DNA of 64,000 nucleotides, taken from UBA11524 sp963617205. Its GTDB lineage: Bacteria; Bacillota; Clostridia; Christensenellales; Aristaeellaceae. The stretch lies in NCBI GenBank assembly GCA_963617205.1, contig CAVEOA010000003.1, forward strand, positions 62,001-126,000, given 5' to 3'. The position numbers and the translations under genes were made by a program. The notes under the pieces are model-generated. The model saw nothing but the letters and a program-made list of their open reading frames with translations. It did not search any database and was not told the DNA's origin. Shown piece after piece: positions 8,122-17,700 of this stretch. The stretch's first letter is position 1. Every line of letters starts with the position of its first letter.

Positions 8122-9768
8122 ATGATTGCATCGAAAGGCAGACAAATCCCCCTGACAGAAGGCATGACGGTAGAAAAAGCCATGGAACAGCTGGGAATCC
8201 CTTCTGACGGTGTGCTGGCTGTTCAGCAGGCAGGGCGCGTGCTGGAGCTCGGCGAGCTCGTCACCCATGACGGCGAATTCATCCCCCTGACGCTGCAAAC
8301 GGAGGAGGGACGCCGCATTTATGAGCGCTCCGTGCGCTTTTTGCTGCTGGCGGCGGTGAATCGCGTCCTCCCCGGTCAGCGCGTGCGCATCGAGTACAGC
8401 GTAGGCGGCGGCGTGCTGGCGCGGATACCCGGGCATGACATCACGGAAAACGAAACGCAGGCGATCGCGCAGCAGATGCACCTGCTTGCGGAGCAGAATC
8501 TGCCGTTTGAGAAGAAGCAGTGGTCGCTCGAGACCGCGATAGCCTACTTCGCTGCGAATGGACAATCAGATAAGGTCGCGCTGCTCAGCCGCCGCAGGCT
8601 GCCGTATTTCACAATGTACGGGCTGGACGGCATCTGGGAGTATTTTTATGGCGCGATGGTCAGCCGGACAGGGCAGACGAAGGTCTTTGCGCTGACGTGG
8701 CTGCCTGACCGCGGCATCGTCCTGCGCCTGCCGACGGCGGAGCAGCCGCAGCTTCCTGCGCCCTACGTCCATCGCCCGAAGCATCTGGCGGTGTTCGACC
8801 AGTCAAACGAATGGTGCGCCCTGCTGGGCGTGATGAACGCATCGGACGTGGCGGACATGATTGCGCAGCGCCGGTTTCGCCATTTTATCCGGCTGAACGA
8901 GGCGCTGCACGATAAGGCCATTGCGGAAATTGCCGAGGAAATCAGCGTTCAGCACCGGAAAATCGTGCTGATTGCAGGACCTTCCTCCTCCGGCAAGACG
9001 ACCTTCGCCGAGAGGCTCGCGCTGCATTTGCGCGTCATCGGGCTCCAACCGGCAGTCATCTCGCTGGACAATTACTACCTCAACCGCGACAGCTTCAAGC
9101 CGCAGGCAGACGGCACCATTGATTTGGAGTCCATCGACACCATCGATGTGCCGCTGTTCCGGGCGCAGATGAACGCGCTGCTGGACGGCGAAGAGGTTCT
9201 CCTGCCGACGTACGCCTTTAACCTCGGCCGCCGGAAGGAGGGCGGCACGCCGGTTCATCTGACGGAAAACTCCGTGCTGGTTATCGAGGGCATTCACGGG
9301 TTGAATCCCATGCTGTCCGAAGGGCTGAAGCAGGATGAGCTGTACCGCATCTTCGTCAGCGCCCTGACGTGCATAAATCTCGATGACCACAACCGCATCC
9401 GCACGACCGACGTCCGGCTGCTGCGGCGCATCGTGCGCGACCGGCAGTTCCGCGCAACGCCGCCGGAGGAGACGCTGGGCATGTGGGCAAGCGTCCGCAG
9501 GGGCGAGGAAAAGTGGATTTTCCCGTATCAGGAGAATGCGGACAGGATGTTCAACACCGCGCTGCATTACGAGCTGCCGGTGCTGCGCCGCTATGCGTAT
9601 GACATCCTCAGGCAGATTCCGCCGGAAAAGGAAGCGTATCTCGCATCGCGCCGGCTGATTAAGACGCTGAATTATTTCCCCGAAATCGATGACAGCATTT
9701 TGCAGGAAATTCCGCCGCTGAGCCTGCTGCGCGAATTTATCGGCGGCTGCACGATTGAAATGGATTGA
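8122..9768 (+). CDS. Nucleoside kinase (TGS / ThrRS-like N-terminus plus uridine kinase-like domain)
   Basis: 548 residues. Residues 1-65 form a TGS domain, about 70-230 resemble the second N-terminal domain of threonyl-tRNA synthetase, and from residue about 270 a P-loop kinase of the phosphoribulokinase/uridine kinase family follows, with Walker A GPSSSGKTTFAERL and the base-binding SLDNYYLNRD. Such three-domain proteins are common in Clostridia and Thermotogae and are annotated as nucleoside kinases, probably salvaging uridine/cytidine with ATP or GTP. Start follows AGAGGAGG. The DegV gene follows 20 bp downstream. Confidence 0.87.
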   Translation: MIASKGRQIPLTEGMTVEKAMEQLGIPSDGVLAVQQAGRVLELGELVTHDGEFIPLTLQTEEGRRIYERSVRFLLLAAVNRVLPGQRVRIEYSVGGGVLARIPGHDITENETQAIAQQMHLLAEQNLPFEKKQWSLETAIAYFAANGQSDKVALLSRRRLPYFTMYGLDGIWEYFYGAMVSRTGQTKVFALTWLPDRGIVLRLPTAEQPQLPAPYVHRPKHLAVFDQSNEWCALLGVMNASDVADMIAQRRFRHFIRLNEALHDKAIAEIAEEISVQHRKIVLIAGPSSSGKTTFAERLALHLRVIGLQPAVISLDNYYLNRDSFKPQADGTIDLESIDTIDVPLFRAQMNALLDGEEVLLPTYAFNLGRRKEGGTPVHLTENSVLVIEGIHGLNPMLSEGLKQDELYRIFVSALTCINLDDHNRIRTTDVRLLRRIVRDRQFRATPPEETLGMWASVRRGEEKWIFPYQENADRMFNTALHYELPVLRRYAYDILRQIPPEKEAYLASRRLIKTLNYFPEIDDSILQEIPPLSLLREFIGGCTIEMD

Positions 9769-9787
9769 TATTGGAGGCTGATGCTTC

Positions 9788-10648
9788 ATGTTTGAAATCG
9801 GCAATGAGCGGATTGCGCTCGTCACAGACACGTCCTGCGACCTGTCGGAGGAACAGCTGGCGGAATATGACATCCGCACCGTGGCGCTGCGCGTATCGAC
9901 CCGCACGGGCGAATACCGCGACCGCACGGAAATCTCGCAGGAGCAGCTCTACGAAATCCTCAAGACCGAGGTGCCGAAGACGTCCCTGCCGCTGCCGGAG
10001 GACGTCAGCATGCTTTACCGCACGCTGCGCGATGAGGGAGCGACCGCCATCCTGCATCTCTCCATCAGCGGCAACCTGTCAGGGACGTATAACATGGTGT
10101 CGCTGCTGGCGGAGGATTTCACGGATCTTCAGGTGCATGTGTTCGACAGCCGGACGCTCTCGTGCGGATTGGGGCTGCTCGTACTGGAGGCGGCGGAATC
10201 GCTGTCAAACGGCATGAGCATCGAGGACACGCTCGCATTGCTCGAAAAGCGCCGCGAGAATCAGCTTGGCACGTTCGTCATCCGGACGCTGGAATTTCTG
10301 CGCAAGGGCGGACGCATCGGCAGGGTCGAGGGCGCGCTCGGTTCGCTCCTGCAAATCAAGCCGGTCATCTACGTCAACGAAGAGGGCATCTACAACACGC
10401 TGTGCAAGGCGCGTGGCTTCTCGAACGCACTGACGGCAATGGTGGACGAAATCATCCGGCGATATCAGGGCAGAAAGGTGCGGCTGGCAGTGGTGCACGG
10501 CGCGGCGTATGACGATGCCGTCAAGCTCCTTGACCGTCTTCTGGAGCGGCTGGACGTGGTGTCGAGCTTCATCAGCCCCGTCAGCCCTGCGCTGGCGATT
10601 CACACCGGTCCCGGACTGCTGGGTGCCATCGTCCAACTGGCAGAATGA
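9788..10648 (+). CDS. DegV family fatty-acid-binding protein
   Basis: 286 residues with the DegV hallmarks: TDTSCDLSEEQ at the N-terminus, TSLPLPEDV, ILHLSISGNLSGTYN near residue 90, FDSRTLSCGLG and GGRIG near residue 176. DegV/FakB proteins bind a fatty acid in a closed pocket and can present it to the FakA kinase for phosphorylation; whether this copy does so is unknown, since no fakA is in the window. ATG follows GGAGG. Confidence 0.92.
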   Translation: MFEIGNERIALVTDTSCDLSEEQLAEYDIRTVALRVSTRTGEYRDRTEISQEQLYEILKTEVPKTSLPLPEDVSMLYRTLRDEGATAILHLSISGNLSGTYNMVSLLAEDFTDLQVHVFDSRTLSCGLGLLVLEAAESLSNGMSIEDTLALLEKRRENQLGTFVIRTLEFLRKGGRIGRVEGALGSLLQIKPVIYVNEEGIYNTLCKARGFSNALTAMVDEIIRRYQGRKVRLAVVHGAAYDDAVKLLDRLLERLDVVSSFISPVSPALAIHTGPGLLGAIVQLAE

Positions 10649-10650
10649 CA

Positions 10651-10687
10651 AAAAGACCTGAACGGCAATCGCTCAGGTCTTTTTTTG
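10651..10687. terminator. Bidirectional terminator between degV and brnQ
   Basis: An 8-bp stem, AGACCTGA (10654-10661) with TCAGGTCT (10673-10680), has A-run and T-run flanks and lies between two convergent genes. Confidence 0.85.
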
Positions 10688-10695
10688 ATGCGCCA

Positions 10696-12048
10696 TTAAG
10701 CGGCTTTTCTGCGGGTGAAGTGGACGACCATGCCGATGGCGAAGCCGAGCAGCGCCGGACAGATCCAGCCGAGACCGAGACCGGAGAAGGGCACATACTT
10801 CAGCACAAAATCCCGAATGGCCTCGCCGCCGAGCGCCCTGAACAGTTCTTCCGGCAGCGCGGCAAGCAGGTCGTAGAGCGCGGCGAAGAGCGTTAACCCG
10901 GTCGTCCATGCAAACACCGTGCGGTCATACCGGAAGAAGCGTCCGCAGAGCGAGAGGACAATCAGCGTGATGGCAAGCGGATAGAGGAACATGAGCACGG
11001 GCAGCGAATATGCGATGATGGTGCTGAGCCCGAAGTTGGCAATCAGCAGCGACACGACGCTGAAGATGACTGCCCATGCGCGGTAGCTCGGTCCCTTGGG
11101 GAACATGCCGGTAAACGTCTCGGCGCAGCTTGTAATCAGCCCGACGGAGGTCTTGAGGCAGGCAAGCGTCACGGTGATGGCAAGGACAATCAGCCCCGCA
11201 TCGCCGAGATAATGTCGGGCAATCTGCGCAAGGGCGATGCCGCCGTTCTCAGATGTCTCGAACAGACCCCGGCTCTGCACGCCGACGATCGTCACCGCAA
11301 CGTAGATGACCGCCATCAGCAGGCAGGAGAAAACGCCTGCGCGGACGGTGCTGCTCGCGACCGCATCGGGGTCCTCAACGCCCAATCCGCGGATGACCTG
11401 CACCACAACGATGCCGAACGCAAGCCCTGCCAGCGCGTCCATGGTGTTGTAGCCCTCGAGGAAGCCGGTGAAGAACGGCTGGGCGACATACGCGCCCTCC
11501 GGCGTCACCTCGCTGACGGATGCGCCGGGACGGAGCATCGCGACGACAACGAGGATGCCGAGGAACAGCAGGAAGCACGGATTCAGCACCTTGCCGATCC
11601 ACATGAGGATTTTGCCGGGCTTGAGGGAAAAATACAGCGCGGCGGCGAAGAAGAGGACGGAAAAGATGAGCAGATAGAGCGCCATGTTTCCATCCTGCGG
11701 CAGCAGCTGCTCCAGCCCGACCGTGAAGGACGTGCTCGCGCAGCGCGGAATCGCGAAGAACGGACCGATGGTCAGGTAAAGCAGGCACGTGAAGAACAGC
11801 GAGTACGGTCTGCCGACGCGGCTGCCCAGCTCAAACAGACCGCTTGAACGGCTGATGCCGAGTGCGGCGACTGCAAGCAGCGGCAGACCGACGCCGGTCG
11901 CGCAGAAGCCGAGGACGGCAAGCGCAGCGTTGCTGCCTGCCATCTGACCCATGTGCACCGGGAAAATGAGGTTGCCTGCGCCGAAGAACATGCCGAACAG
12001 CATGCTGGCAATCGAAACATACTCTCGGCGGCTTAGTTTCTTTTTCAT
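10696..12048 (-). CDS. brnQ: BrnQ branched-chain amino acid:cation symporter
   Basis: About 450 residues, twelve predicted hydrophobic segments. The family signature is near the start: SMLFGMFFGAGNLIFPVHMG. BrnQ imports Leu, Ile and Val with Na+ or H+. The ATG at 12048 is chosen because it follows GGGAG and opens directly onto the conserved MKKKLSRREY start; the frame extends further upstream but across the promoter. It lies at the distal end of the block of branched-chain amino acid biosynthesis genes, transcribed in the same direction from its own promoter. Confidence 0.95.
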   Translation of the reverse strand: MKKKLSRREYVSIASMLFGMFFGAGNLIFPVHMGQMAGSNAALAVLGFCATGVGLPLLAVAALGISRSSGLFELGSRVGRPYSLFFTCLLYLTIGPFFAIPRCASTSFTVGLEQLLPQDGNMALYLLIFSVLFFAAALYFSLKPGKILMWIGKVLNPCFLLFLGILVVVAMLRPGASVSEVTPEGAYVAQPFFTGFLEGYNTMDALAGLAFGIVVVQVIRGLGVEDPDAVASSTVRAGVFSCLLMAVIYVAVTIVGVQSRGLFETSENGGIALAQIARHYLGDAGLIVLAITVTLACLKTSVGLITSCAETFTGMFPKGPSYRAWAVIFSVVSLLIANFGLSTIIAYSLPVLMFLYPLAITLIVLSLCGRFFRYDRTVFAWTTGLTLFAALYDLLAALPEELFRALGGEAIRDFVLKYVPFSGLGLGWICPALLGFAIGMVVHFTRRKAA

Positions 12049-12094
12049 ATTCTTTTTGCTCCCTACGGCTGGTTTTCCGATGTCCTGAAGCTTC

Positions 12095-12124
12095 ATTATA
12101 CTAAACAGGAAAAGCAAATGTCAA
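12095..12124 (-). promoter_or_regulatory. Sigma-A promoter of brnQ
   Basis: Minus-strand TTGACA (12119-12124) and TATAAT (12095-12100), 18 bp spacing, about 45 bp before the brnQ start. Confidence 0.75.
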
Positions 12125-12206
12125 GCGTTTGGCGATTTTTTGCCGTGCACGCCGCGAACAGGAAGCAAATGAAGGGTGCGCGTCTCCTGCCAATGCGCTG
12201 GCAAAG

Positions 12207-12240
12207 AAAAAATGCCTGCTCCGATGGCGAAGCAGACATT
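12207..12240 (-). terminator. Terminator downstream of ilvA
   Basis: Arms 12231-12240 and 12211-12220 pair over 10 bp (one G-U); on the minus strand the stem is followed by a T-run (A-run at 12207-12212). Confidence 0.75.
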
Positions 12241-12302
12241 TGCAGCTGATGCGGGCGTTTTCGCGCCATCGCATCCGTTTTTCAATTCCGCAGCGGCATT
12301 TT

Positions 12303-13496
12303 TCAGATCAGATTGAACCCCTGCTCCGTGAGCTTCCGCTTGATTTCGTCAATCTGGGCGAAATCACGCGTTTCCATGCTGATGCGCAGCAGGCAGCTCG
12401 TGACGGCGTAGCTGGCGTCGGAGCGCTCGTGCGTCACGCCGACGATGTTCGCGCCGCAGCTGGAGACAATCTGCGTCACGCCGAGGAGCTGACCGGGCTT
12501 GTCATCCAGGGCGATGGTCAGCTGGGCATTGCGGCCCTCGCGCTGCAAGCCGCGGGTGATAACGCGGCTGAGGATGTTCACATCGATGTTGCCGCCGGAG
12601 ATGATGCAGACGACCTTCTTGCCCTCGATGGGCAGCTTGCCGAACATGGCGGCAGCGACCGTGACGGCGCCTGCGCCCTCGGCAACGAGCTTCTGCTTTT
12701 CCATCAGGGCGAGAATGGCGGCAGCGATTTCGTCCTCGCTGACGGTCACGACCTCATCGACGTATTTTTTGACCATGTCAAACGTCACATCGCCGGGATG
12801 CTTGACCGCGATGCCGTCGGCAAAGGTGCGGACGCTGTCGAGCGTGATGGCGTCGCCCTCCTCCAAGGAGCGCTTCATGCTGGGCGCGTTCTCCGCCTGC
12901 ACGCCGTACACCTTGATGTTGGGATTGAGCTGCTTGATGGCGCACGCCACGCCGGAAATGAGTCCGCCGCCGCCGATGGAGCAGACAACCGCATCCGCAT
13001 CGGGCAGCTGATCGAGGATTTCCAGACCGATGGTGCCCTGACCGGCGATGACCTCCTCATCGTTGAAGGGGTGGATGAACGTCATGCCGGTTTCCTGCTG
13101 CAGCTGGCAGGCGTAGTTGTACGCATCGTCATAAGCGCCCTTGACAAGGCAGACCTCTGCGCCGAGCGCCTTGGTCGCCTCGACCTTGCTGATGGGCGCG
13201 CCGTCCGGCATACAGACGATGGCGCGGATGCCCATGCGGCTCGCGGCGAGCGCAACGCCCTGCGCGTGGTTGCCGGCGGAGCAGGCGATGATGCCCGCCT
13301 TGCGCTGCTCCTCGTTCAGCTGGCTGATTTTGTAGTACGCGCCGCGCAGCTTGAAGGAGCCGGTCAGCTGGAGGTTTTCGGTTTTGAGGTACATGTCGAA
13401 GCCCTTGGAGAGCTTTGCGGCATAAATCACGTCCGTCTTGCGGGCGACAGGCTTGAGCACATAGGCGGCATGGTAGATTTTATCGAGCGTGACCAT
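12303..13496 (-). CDS. ilvA: Threonine ammonia-lyase (threonine deaminase)
   Basis: 397 residues. A fold-type II PLP enzyme: the PLP lysine lies in the motif ENLQLTGSFKLRGA, the glycine loop in SAGNHAQGVA, and the phosphate-binding SIGGGGLISG further on. Residues about 320-397 form one ACT-like regulatory domain. It converts threonine to 2-oxobutanoate, the first isoleucine-specific step, fitting the adjacent leu/ilv genes. The single ACT domain is of the TdcB-like short type, so allosteric control by isoleucine is not certain. ATG 13496 follows AAAGGAGT; the frame is open further upstream only as a shadow of the DUF815 gene. Confidence 0.95.
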   Translation of the reverse strand: MVTLDKIYHAAYVLKPVARKTDVIYAAKLSKGFDMYLKTENLQLTGSFKLRGAYYKISQLNEEQRKAGIIACSAGNHAQGVALAASRMGIRAIVCMPDGAPISKVEATKALGAEVCLVKGAYDDAYNYACQLQQETGMTFIHPFNDEEVIAGQGTIGLEILDQLPDADAVVCSIGGGGLISGVACAIKQLNPNIKVYGVQAENAPSMKRSLEEGDAITLDSVRTFADGIAVKHPGDVTFDMVKKYVDEVVTVSEDEIAAAILALMEKQKLVAEGAGAVTVAAAMFGKLPIEGKKVVCIISGGNIDVNILSRVITRGLQREGRNAQLTIALDDKPGQLLGVTQIVSSCGANIVGVTHERSDASYAVTSCLLRISMETRDFAQIDEIKRKLTEQGFNLI

Positions 13497-13521
13497 ACAA
13501 AGACTCCTTTTTTGACGATGG

Positions 13522-14832
13522 TTATTGCACACCGGCAATGTAATTGATGAATTGCTGCGCCGTTCTGCCGGAAATGCCGCCGTGACGGATTTCCCAGCGG
13601 TTCGCCGCCGCAAGCAGCTCCTCCTCGGAGAGGCTGACGCCCTCGGGCAGCCGTGCGGCAATGCCCTTGACGATGTCGTGGTACTGCTGGCGGTTCGGGC
13701 TGACATAGCAGATGGCGCAGCCGAAGCGCTCGGCAAGGGAAAGCTTTTCCTCCATGGTATCGGAGCGGTGGACGTCGCCATTGTGCTCCATGTCGTCGCG
13801 ATCCTTCCACGTTTCGCGGACGAGGTGGCGGCGGTTGGACGTCGCGGCAATCAGCACGTTGGCCGGGCGCGTCTCAACGCCGCCCTCGATGACCGCCTTC
13901 AGGAACTTGTACTCGACCTCATTCTCCTCAAAGGACAGATCGTCGATGAAAATCATGAAGCGGTAGTTGCGGTTCTTGACGGCGGCGATGATCTTCGACA
14001 GCAGGCGAAACTGATGCTTGTAGATTTCAATCATCCGCAGACCGGACGAGGAATATTCATTCAGCAGCGCCTTGATGGAGGTGGATTTGCCCGTGCCGGC
14101 ATCGCCGTAGAGCAGGATGTTGTTCGCGCTGCGTCCGCTGACGAACGCCTCGCAGTTCTGCCGGAGCTCCTTCTTCTGCGCCTCGTAGCCGATGAGGTCG
14201 GACAGGCGCACCGCATCGAGGTTGTTGATCGCGACGAACGAGAAGCCGCCGTTTTCCTCCTCCTGAATGCGGAAGGCCTTGTTCAGCCCGAACATGCCGA
14301 CGCCGCAGTCGCGGTAATGCGCCGTGACAAGGTCGAAAATCTCCTGTGCGCCGGAAGCGCGGTCGATGGCGTCTGACAGTGCGCGGACGCGTTCGGACAC
14401 GGCGCGGTAGTACATCTGCTCCTTTTTCGGGATGGCGGTATAATGCGTCAGGACGGTGAAGCAGTCGATGCCGAGGTCGCGCTCGATGGGCGCAAAGTCA
14501 AAATCGAAGAGCTGCTTGAAGACGGCAAAGTCAGCCAGTGCGAAGTGATTGACGCTGCCGTTGCTTGCGCCGTTTCTTTCGCAGGTCAGGGAGAAGCTGT
14601 TCTCGTTGGTGAGCAGCAGAAAGGTCAGGTAATCATGCCACAGGTTGCGGTCGAAGCCATAGAGCGTCGCCAGATCCAGCAGACGCTTGACCTGCCTGTA
14701 GATGCGCGAAACAAGCACATCCTTTTCGCAGGCGTTGTGGGCGTAGTCGGCAAAAATGCCGGAAAGCTGCATGAGGATGCTGTCCTCGCCGATATTGGAG
14801 TACAGCAGCAGCCGAGCTATCACTTGATGCAT
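13522..14832 (-). CDS. DUF815 family AAA-type ATPase
   Basis: 436 residues. The C-terminal half carries Walker A LLYGDAGTGKSTS, Walker B FMIFIDDLSFE, sensor AATSNRRHLVRE and the DUF815 hallmark FGCAICYVSP. The N-terminal 200 residues are helical with no assigned domain. Family function is unknown; it is widespread and usually encoded singly. Here it sits between leuB and ilvA, 13 bp after leuB and 25 bp before ilvA, so it is co-transcribed with them, but nothing shows a role in amino acid synthesis. Confidence 0.88.
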   Translation of the reverse strand: MHQVIARLLLYSNIGEDSILMQLSGIFADYAHNACEKDVLVSRIYRQVKRLLDLATLYGFDRNLWHDYLTFLLLTNENSFSLTCERNGASNGSVNHFALADFAVFKQLFDFDFAPIERDLGIDCFTVLTHYTAIPKKEQMYYRAVSERVRALSDAIDRASGAQEIFDLVTAHYRDCGVGMFGLNKAFRIQEEENGGFSFVAINNLDAVRLSDLIGYEAQKKELRQNCEAFVSGRSANNILLYGDAGTGKSTSIKALLNEYSSSGLRMIEIYKHQFRLLSKIIAAVKNRNYRFMIFIDDLSFEENEVEYKFLKAVIEGGVETRPANVLIAATSNRRHLVRETWKDRDDMEHNGDVHRSDTMEEKLSLAERFGCAICYVSPNRQQYHDIVKGIAARLPEGVSLSEEELLAAANRWEIRHGGISGRTAQQFINYIAGVQ

Positions 14833-14845
14833 GTCCGCGCCTCTT

Positions 14846-15919
14846 TTACAGCCGTGCGATAACCGCGTCGGTCATTTCCGTGCAGGTGAGCGGCGTGACG
14901 CCCGAATTGCCGGCGATGTCTGCCGTTCGCAGACCATCCGCAAGCACCTGATCGATTGCCTTTTCGATGCAGTCCGCCTCTTCGCCCATGTCGAAGGCGT
15001 ACCGGAGCATCATGGCGGCGGACAGGATGGTGGCGATGGGGTTCGCCTTGTTCTGACCGGCGATATCCGGCGCAGAGCCATGAATCGGCTCGTACAGGCC
15101 GCGCGTTGTCGCCCCGAGGGACGCGCTCGGCAGCAGACCGATGGAGCCGGTAATCTGGCTTGCCTCATCGGAGAGGATGTCGCCGAACATGTTGCTCGTC
15201 AGGACGACGTCGAACTGGCTCGGACGGCGAACAAGCTGCATGGCTGCGTTGTCCACCAGCATATCGGTGACGGTCACGTCCGGATATTCCTGCGCGATGC
15301 GGTGCACGGTTTCGCGCCACAGGCGGGAGGTTTCCAGCACGTTCGCCTTGTCGATGGAGATGACGTTCCTGCGGCGTTTGCGTGCAGCCTCGAACGCGGC
15401 GCGGGCAATGCGCTCAATCTCCATGACGCTGTAGCGCTCGGTGTCGTATGCTTCCGGACCGTACTGCCCTTCGCGGCGGCCGCGCTCGCCGAAGTAGATG
15501 CCGCCGGTCAGCTCGCGCACCATCATCAGGTCGAAGCCCTGCGCCACGATGTCGCTGCGCAGCGGACAGGCCTCCTTCAGCGCCGGATAAAGCCGCGCCG
15601 GTCGGAGATTCGTGTACAGCCCCATGGCGGAGCGGATGCCGAGCAGTCCCTTTTCGGGGCGCATGCTTGCCGGCAGCGTGTCCCACTTGGGTCCGCCGAC
15701 CGCGCCCAGCAGCACGGAGTCGGACGTCAGACAGCCGTCAATCGTCTCCTGCGGCAGCGGACTGCCCTTTTCATCAATCGCCGCGCCGCCGATTAAATAG
15801 CGCGTGAACGTGAACGTGTGATCGAATTTCGCCGCGACAGCCTCCAGCACCCTGACGGCGCCGTCGACGATTTCCGGACCGATGCCGTCGCCGCGCAGCA
15901 ATGCGATGTGCTTCTCCAT
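14846..15919 (-). CDS. leuB: 3-isopropylmalate dehydrogenase
   Basis: 357 residues, normal length. It begins with the family start IALLRGDGIGPEIV, has the substrate arginines in LRPARLYP and VRELTGGIYFG, the Mg-binding DMLVDNAAMQLV, and the NAD-binding EPIHGSAPDIAGQNKANP near residue 280. It oxidises and decarboxylates 3-isopropylmalate to 4-methyl-2-oxopentanoate in leucine synthesis. Last of the four leu genes; follows leuD with a 1-nt gap, ribosome binding site GGAGG inside leuD. Confidence 0.97.
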   Translation of the reverse strand: MEKHIALLRGDGIGPEIVDGAVRVLEAVAAKFDHTFTFTRYLIGGAAIDEKGSPLPQETIDGCLTSDSVLLGAVGGPKWDTLPASMRPEKGLLGIRSAMGLYTNLRPARLYPALKEACPLRSDIVAQGFDLMMVRELTGGIYFGERGRREGQYGPEAYDTERYSVMEIERIARAAFEAARKRRRNVISIDKANVLETSRLWRETVHRIAQEYPDVTVTDMLVDNAAMQLVRRPSQFDVVLTSNMFGDILSDEASQITGSIGLLPSASLGATTRGLYEPIHGSAPDIAGQNKANPIATILSAAMMLRYAFDMGEEADCIEKAIDQVLADGLRTADIAGNSGVTPLTCTEMTDAVIARL

Positions 15920-15920
15920 C

Positions 15921-16421
15921 TCACTTCGCCTCCGATGCCTGACGAGCCTTCAGGTAAGGCAGAAGACCGCCGTGCGCAATAATTTTCCGGATAAAGGGCG
16001 GAAATGCCGCCGCATGATAGGTCTTACCGGTCGTTTCATCCCGGATGACGCCGGATGCAAAATCAACGGAAACCTGATCGCCGTTTGCAATTTCCGCAGC
16101 CGCCTCGGGGCATTCCAGAATCGGGAAGCCGATGTTGATGGCGTTGCGGTAGAAGATGCGCGCAAAGCTCGGCGCGATGACGCACGATACGCCGCAGGCG
16201 CGGATGGCGATGGGCGCATGCTCACGCGAGGAGCCGCAGCCGAAGTTCGCACCGCCGACGATGATGTCGCCCTGCTGCACCTTCTGGGCAAACGTCGGGT
16301 CGATATCCTCCATGCAGTGCTTGGCGAGCTCCTCAGGCGAGGGCGCGTTCAGGTATCGGGCAGGAATAATGACGTCCGTATCGACGTTGTCGCCGTATTT
16401 GTAGACCTTGCCGCTGCCCAT
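15921..16421 (-). CDS. leuD: 3-isopropylmalate dehydratase small subunit (LeuD2 type)
   Basis: 166 residues, the short form that pairs with the archaeal/clostridial type of LeuC. Motifs: GDNVDTDVIIPARYLN at the start and GGANFGCGSSREHAPIAI in the middle, the swivel-domain loop that closes over the substrate. Partner of the LeuC subunit encoded immediately upstream (1-nt gap). Start ATG at 16421 was chosen by alignment with the family and the overlap with the leuC ribosome-binding region. Confidence 0.97.
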   Translation of the reverse strand: MGSGKVYKYGDNVDTDVIIPARYLNAPSPEELAKHCMEDIDPTFAQKVQQGDIIVGGANFGCGSSREHAPIAIRACGVSCVIAPSFARIFYRNAINIGFPILECPEAAAEIANGDQVSVDFASGVIRDETTGKTYHAAAFPPFIRKIIAHGGLLPYLKARQASEAK

Positions 16422-16422
16422 G

Positions 16423-17697
16423 TCACAGCGCCTCCTTTGCGATGTCGTTCGGGTCTGCGACGCAGCCCATGATGGCGGATGCCGCCGCGACCGCCGGAGA
16501 AGCAAGGATGACCTCGCTCTTGACGTGACCCATGCGGCCGACAAAGTTGCGGTTCGTTGTGGCGACGGCGCGTTCACCCTCGCACATGCAGCCCATATGA
16601 CCGCCGAGGCACGGACCGCAGGTCGGCGTAGATACGGCGCAGCCTGCCTCGATGAAGATTTCCGTCAGACCCTCGCGGATGCAGTCCAGCGAAACCTGCT
16701 GGGTCGCCGGAATGACGATGCAGCGCACGTTCTCGTGCACATGATGCCCCTTGAGGATTTCCGCCGCCTGACGCAGGTCGCTGATGCGCCCGTTCGTGCA
16801 GCTGCCGATGACGACCTGCTGAATGGGCATCCCCTTGACCTCGCCGACCGTTTTTGTATTGCTGGGCAGATGCGGCAGCGAAACGGTGGATTCAAGCGCG
16901 GAGAGGTCAATTTCGACCGTGCGCTCATATTCCGCGTCCGCGTCCGCCTCGAACGCCTTCCACGGGCGGCTCACGCGAGAGGAAACATACTCGATCGTCT
17001 TGTCATCCACCGGGAAAATGCCGTTCTTGCCGCCTGCCTCAATCGCCATGTTCGCGATGGTGAAGCGGTCATCCATGCTCAGGCTGCCGACGCCCTCGCC
17101 GGTGAACTCGATGCTCCTGTACAGCGCGCCGTCCACGCCGATGAGCCCAATCAGGTGCAGGATAACGTCCTTGCCGGACACGTACGGGCGCAGCTTGCCG
17201 GTCAGCACCACCTTGATGGCGCTTGGCACGCGGAACCAGTTTTCACCCGACGCCATGCCTGCCGCCATATCGGTCGAACCGACGCCGGTCGAGAACGCAC
17301 CGAGCGCGCCGTAGGTGCACGTGTGGCTGTCCGCGCCGATAATCAGCTCGCCGGGCGCAACAATGCCCTTTTCCGGCAACAGCGCATGCTCAATGCCGAC
17401 CTGTCCGACGTCGAAGAAGTGCGAAATGTGATGCTTCTGCGCGAAATCACGCGCCGTCTTGCACAGCTGTGCGGACTTGATGTCCTTGCAGGGCGTATAG
17501 TGGTCGAGAACAATGGCGATTTTGTCCCTGTCGAACACATGGTCAAAGCCGGCCTTCTCGAACACGCCGACCGCAACAGGGGTCGTGACGTCGTTGCCAA
17601 GCACCAGATCGAGCTTTGCCTCGATGAGGTCGCCGGGCTTCACGCTGTCAAGTCCGGCATGCGCGGCAAGAATTTTCTGCGTCATGGTCATGCCCAT
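16423..17697 (-). CDS. leuC: 3-isopropylmalate dehydratase large subunit (aconitase superfamily)
   Basis: 424 residues. The cysteines that bind the [4Fe-4S] cluster are seen in GSCTNGR (residue about 285) and CGPCLGGHMGC (about 345-355). Substrate-binding motifs include LDHYTPCKD and GADSHTCTYGALG. With LeuD it isomerises 2-isopropylmalate to 3-isopropylmalate. Closer in length to the HacA/LeuC2 group than to the 470-residue enterobacterial LeuC. ATG 17697 follows GGAGG located in the end of leuA. Confidence 0.97.
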   Translation of the reverse strand: MGMTMTQKILAAHAGLDSVKPGDLIEAKLDLVLGNDVTTPVAVGVFEKAGFDHVFDRDKIAIVLDHYTPCKDIKSAQLCKTARDFAQKHHISHFFDVGQVGIEHALLPEKGIVAPGELIIGADSHTCTYGALGAFSTGVGSTDMAAGMASGENWFRVPSAIKVVLTGKLRPYVSGKDVILHLIGLIGVDGALYRSIEFTGEGVGSLSMDDRFTIANMAIEAGGKNGIFPVDDKTIEYVSSRVSRPWKAFEADADAEYERTVEIDLSALESTVSLPHLPSNTKTVGEVKGMPIQQVVIGSCTNGRISDLRQAAEILKGHHVHENVRCIVIPATQQVSLDCIREGLTEIFIEAGCAVSTPTCGPCLGGHMGCMCEGERAVATTNRNFVGRMGHVKSEVILASPAVAAASAIMGCVADPNDIAKEAL

Positions 17698-17700
17698 GTG

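Noticed and set aside
7566..8131. Several 65-166 codon frames in the 7.6-8.1 kb gap (and similar ones at 19.3-20.0, 21.8-22.5 and 52.4-52.9 kb)
   Set aside because: They read through tandem non-coding repeats in several frames and strands, repeating the same peptide.
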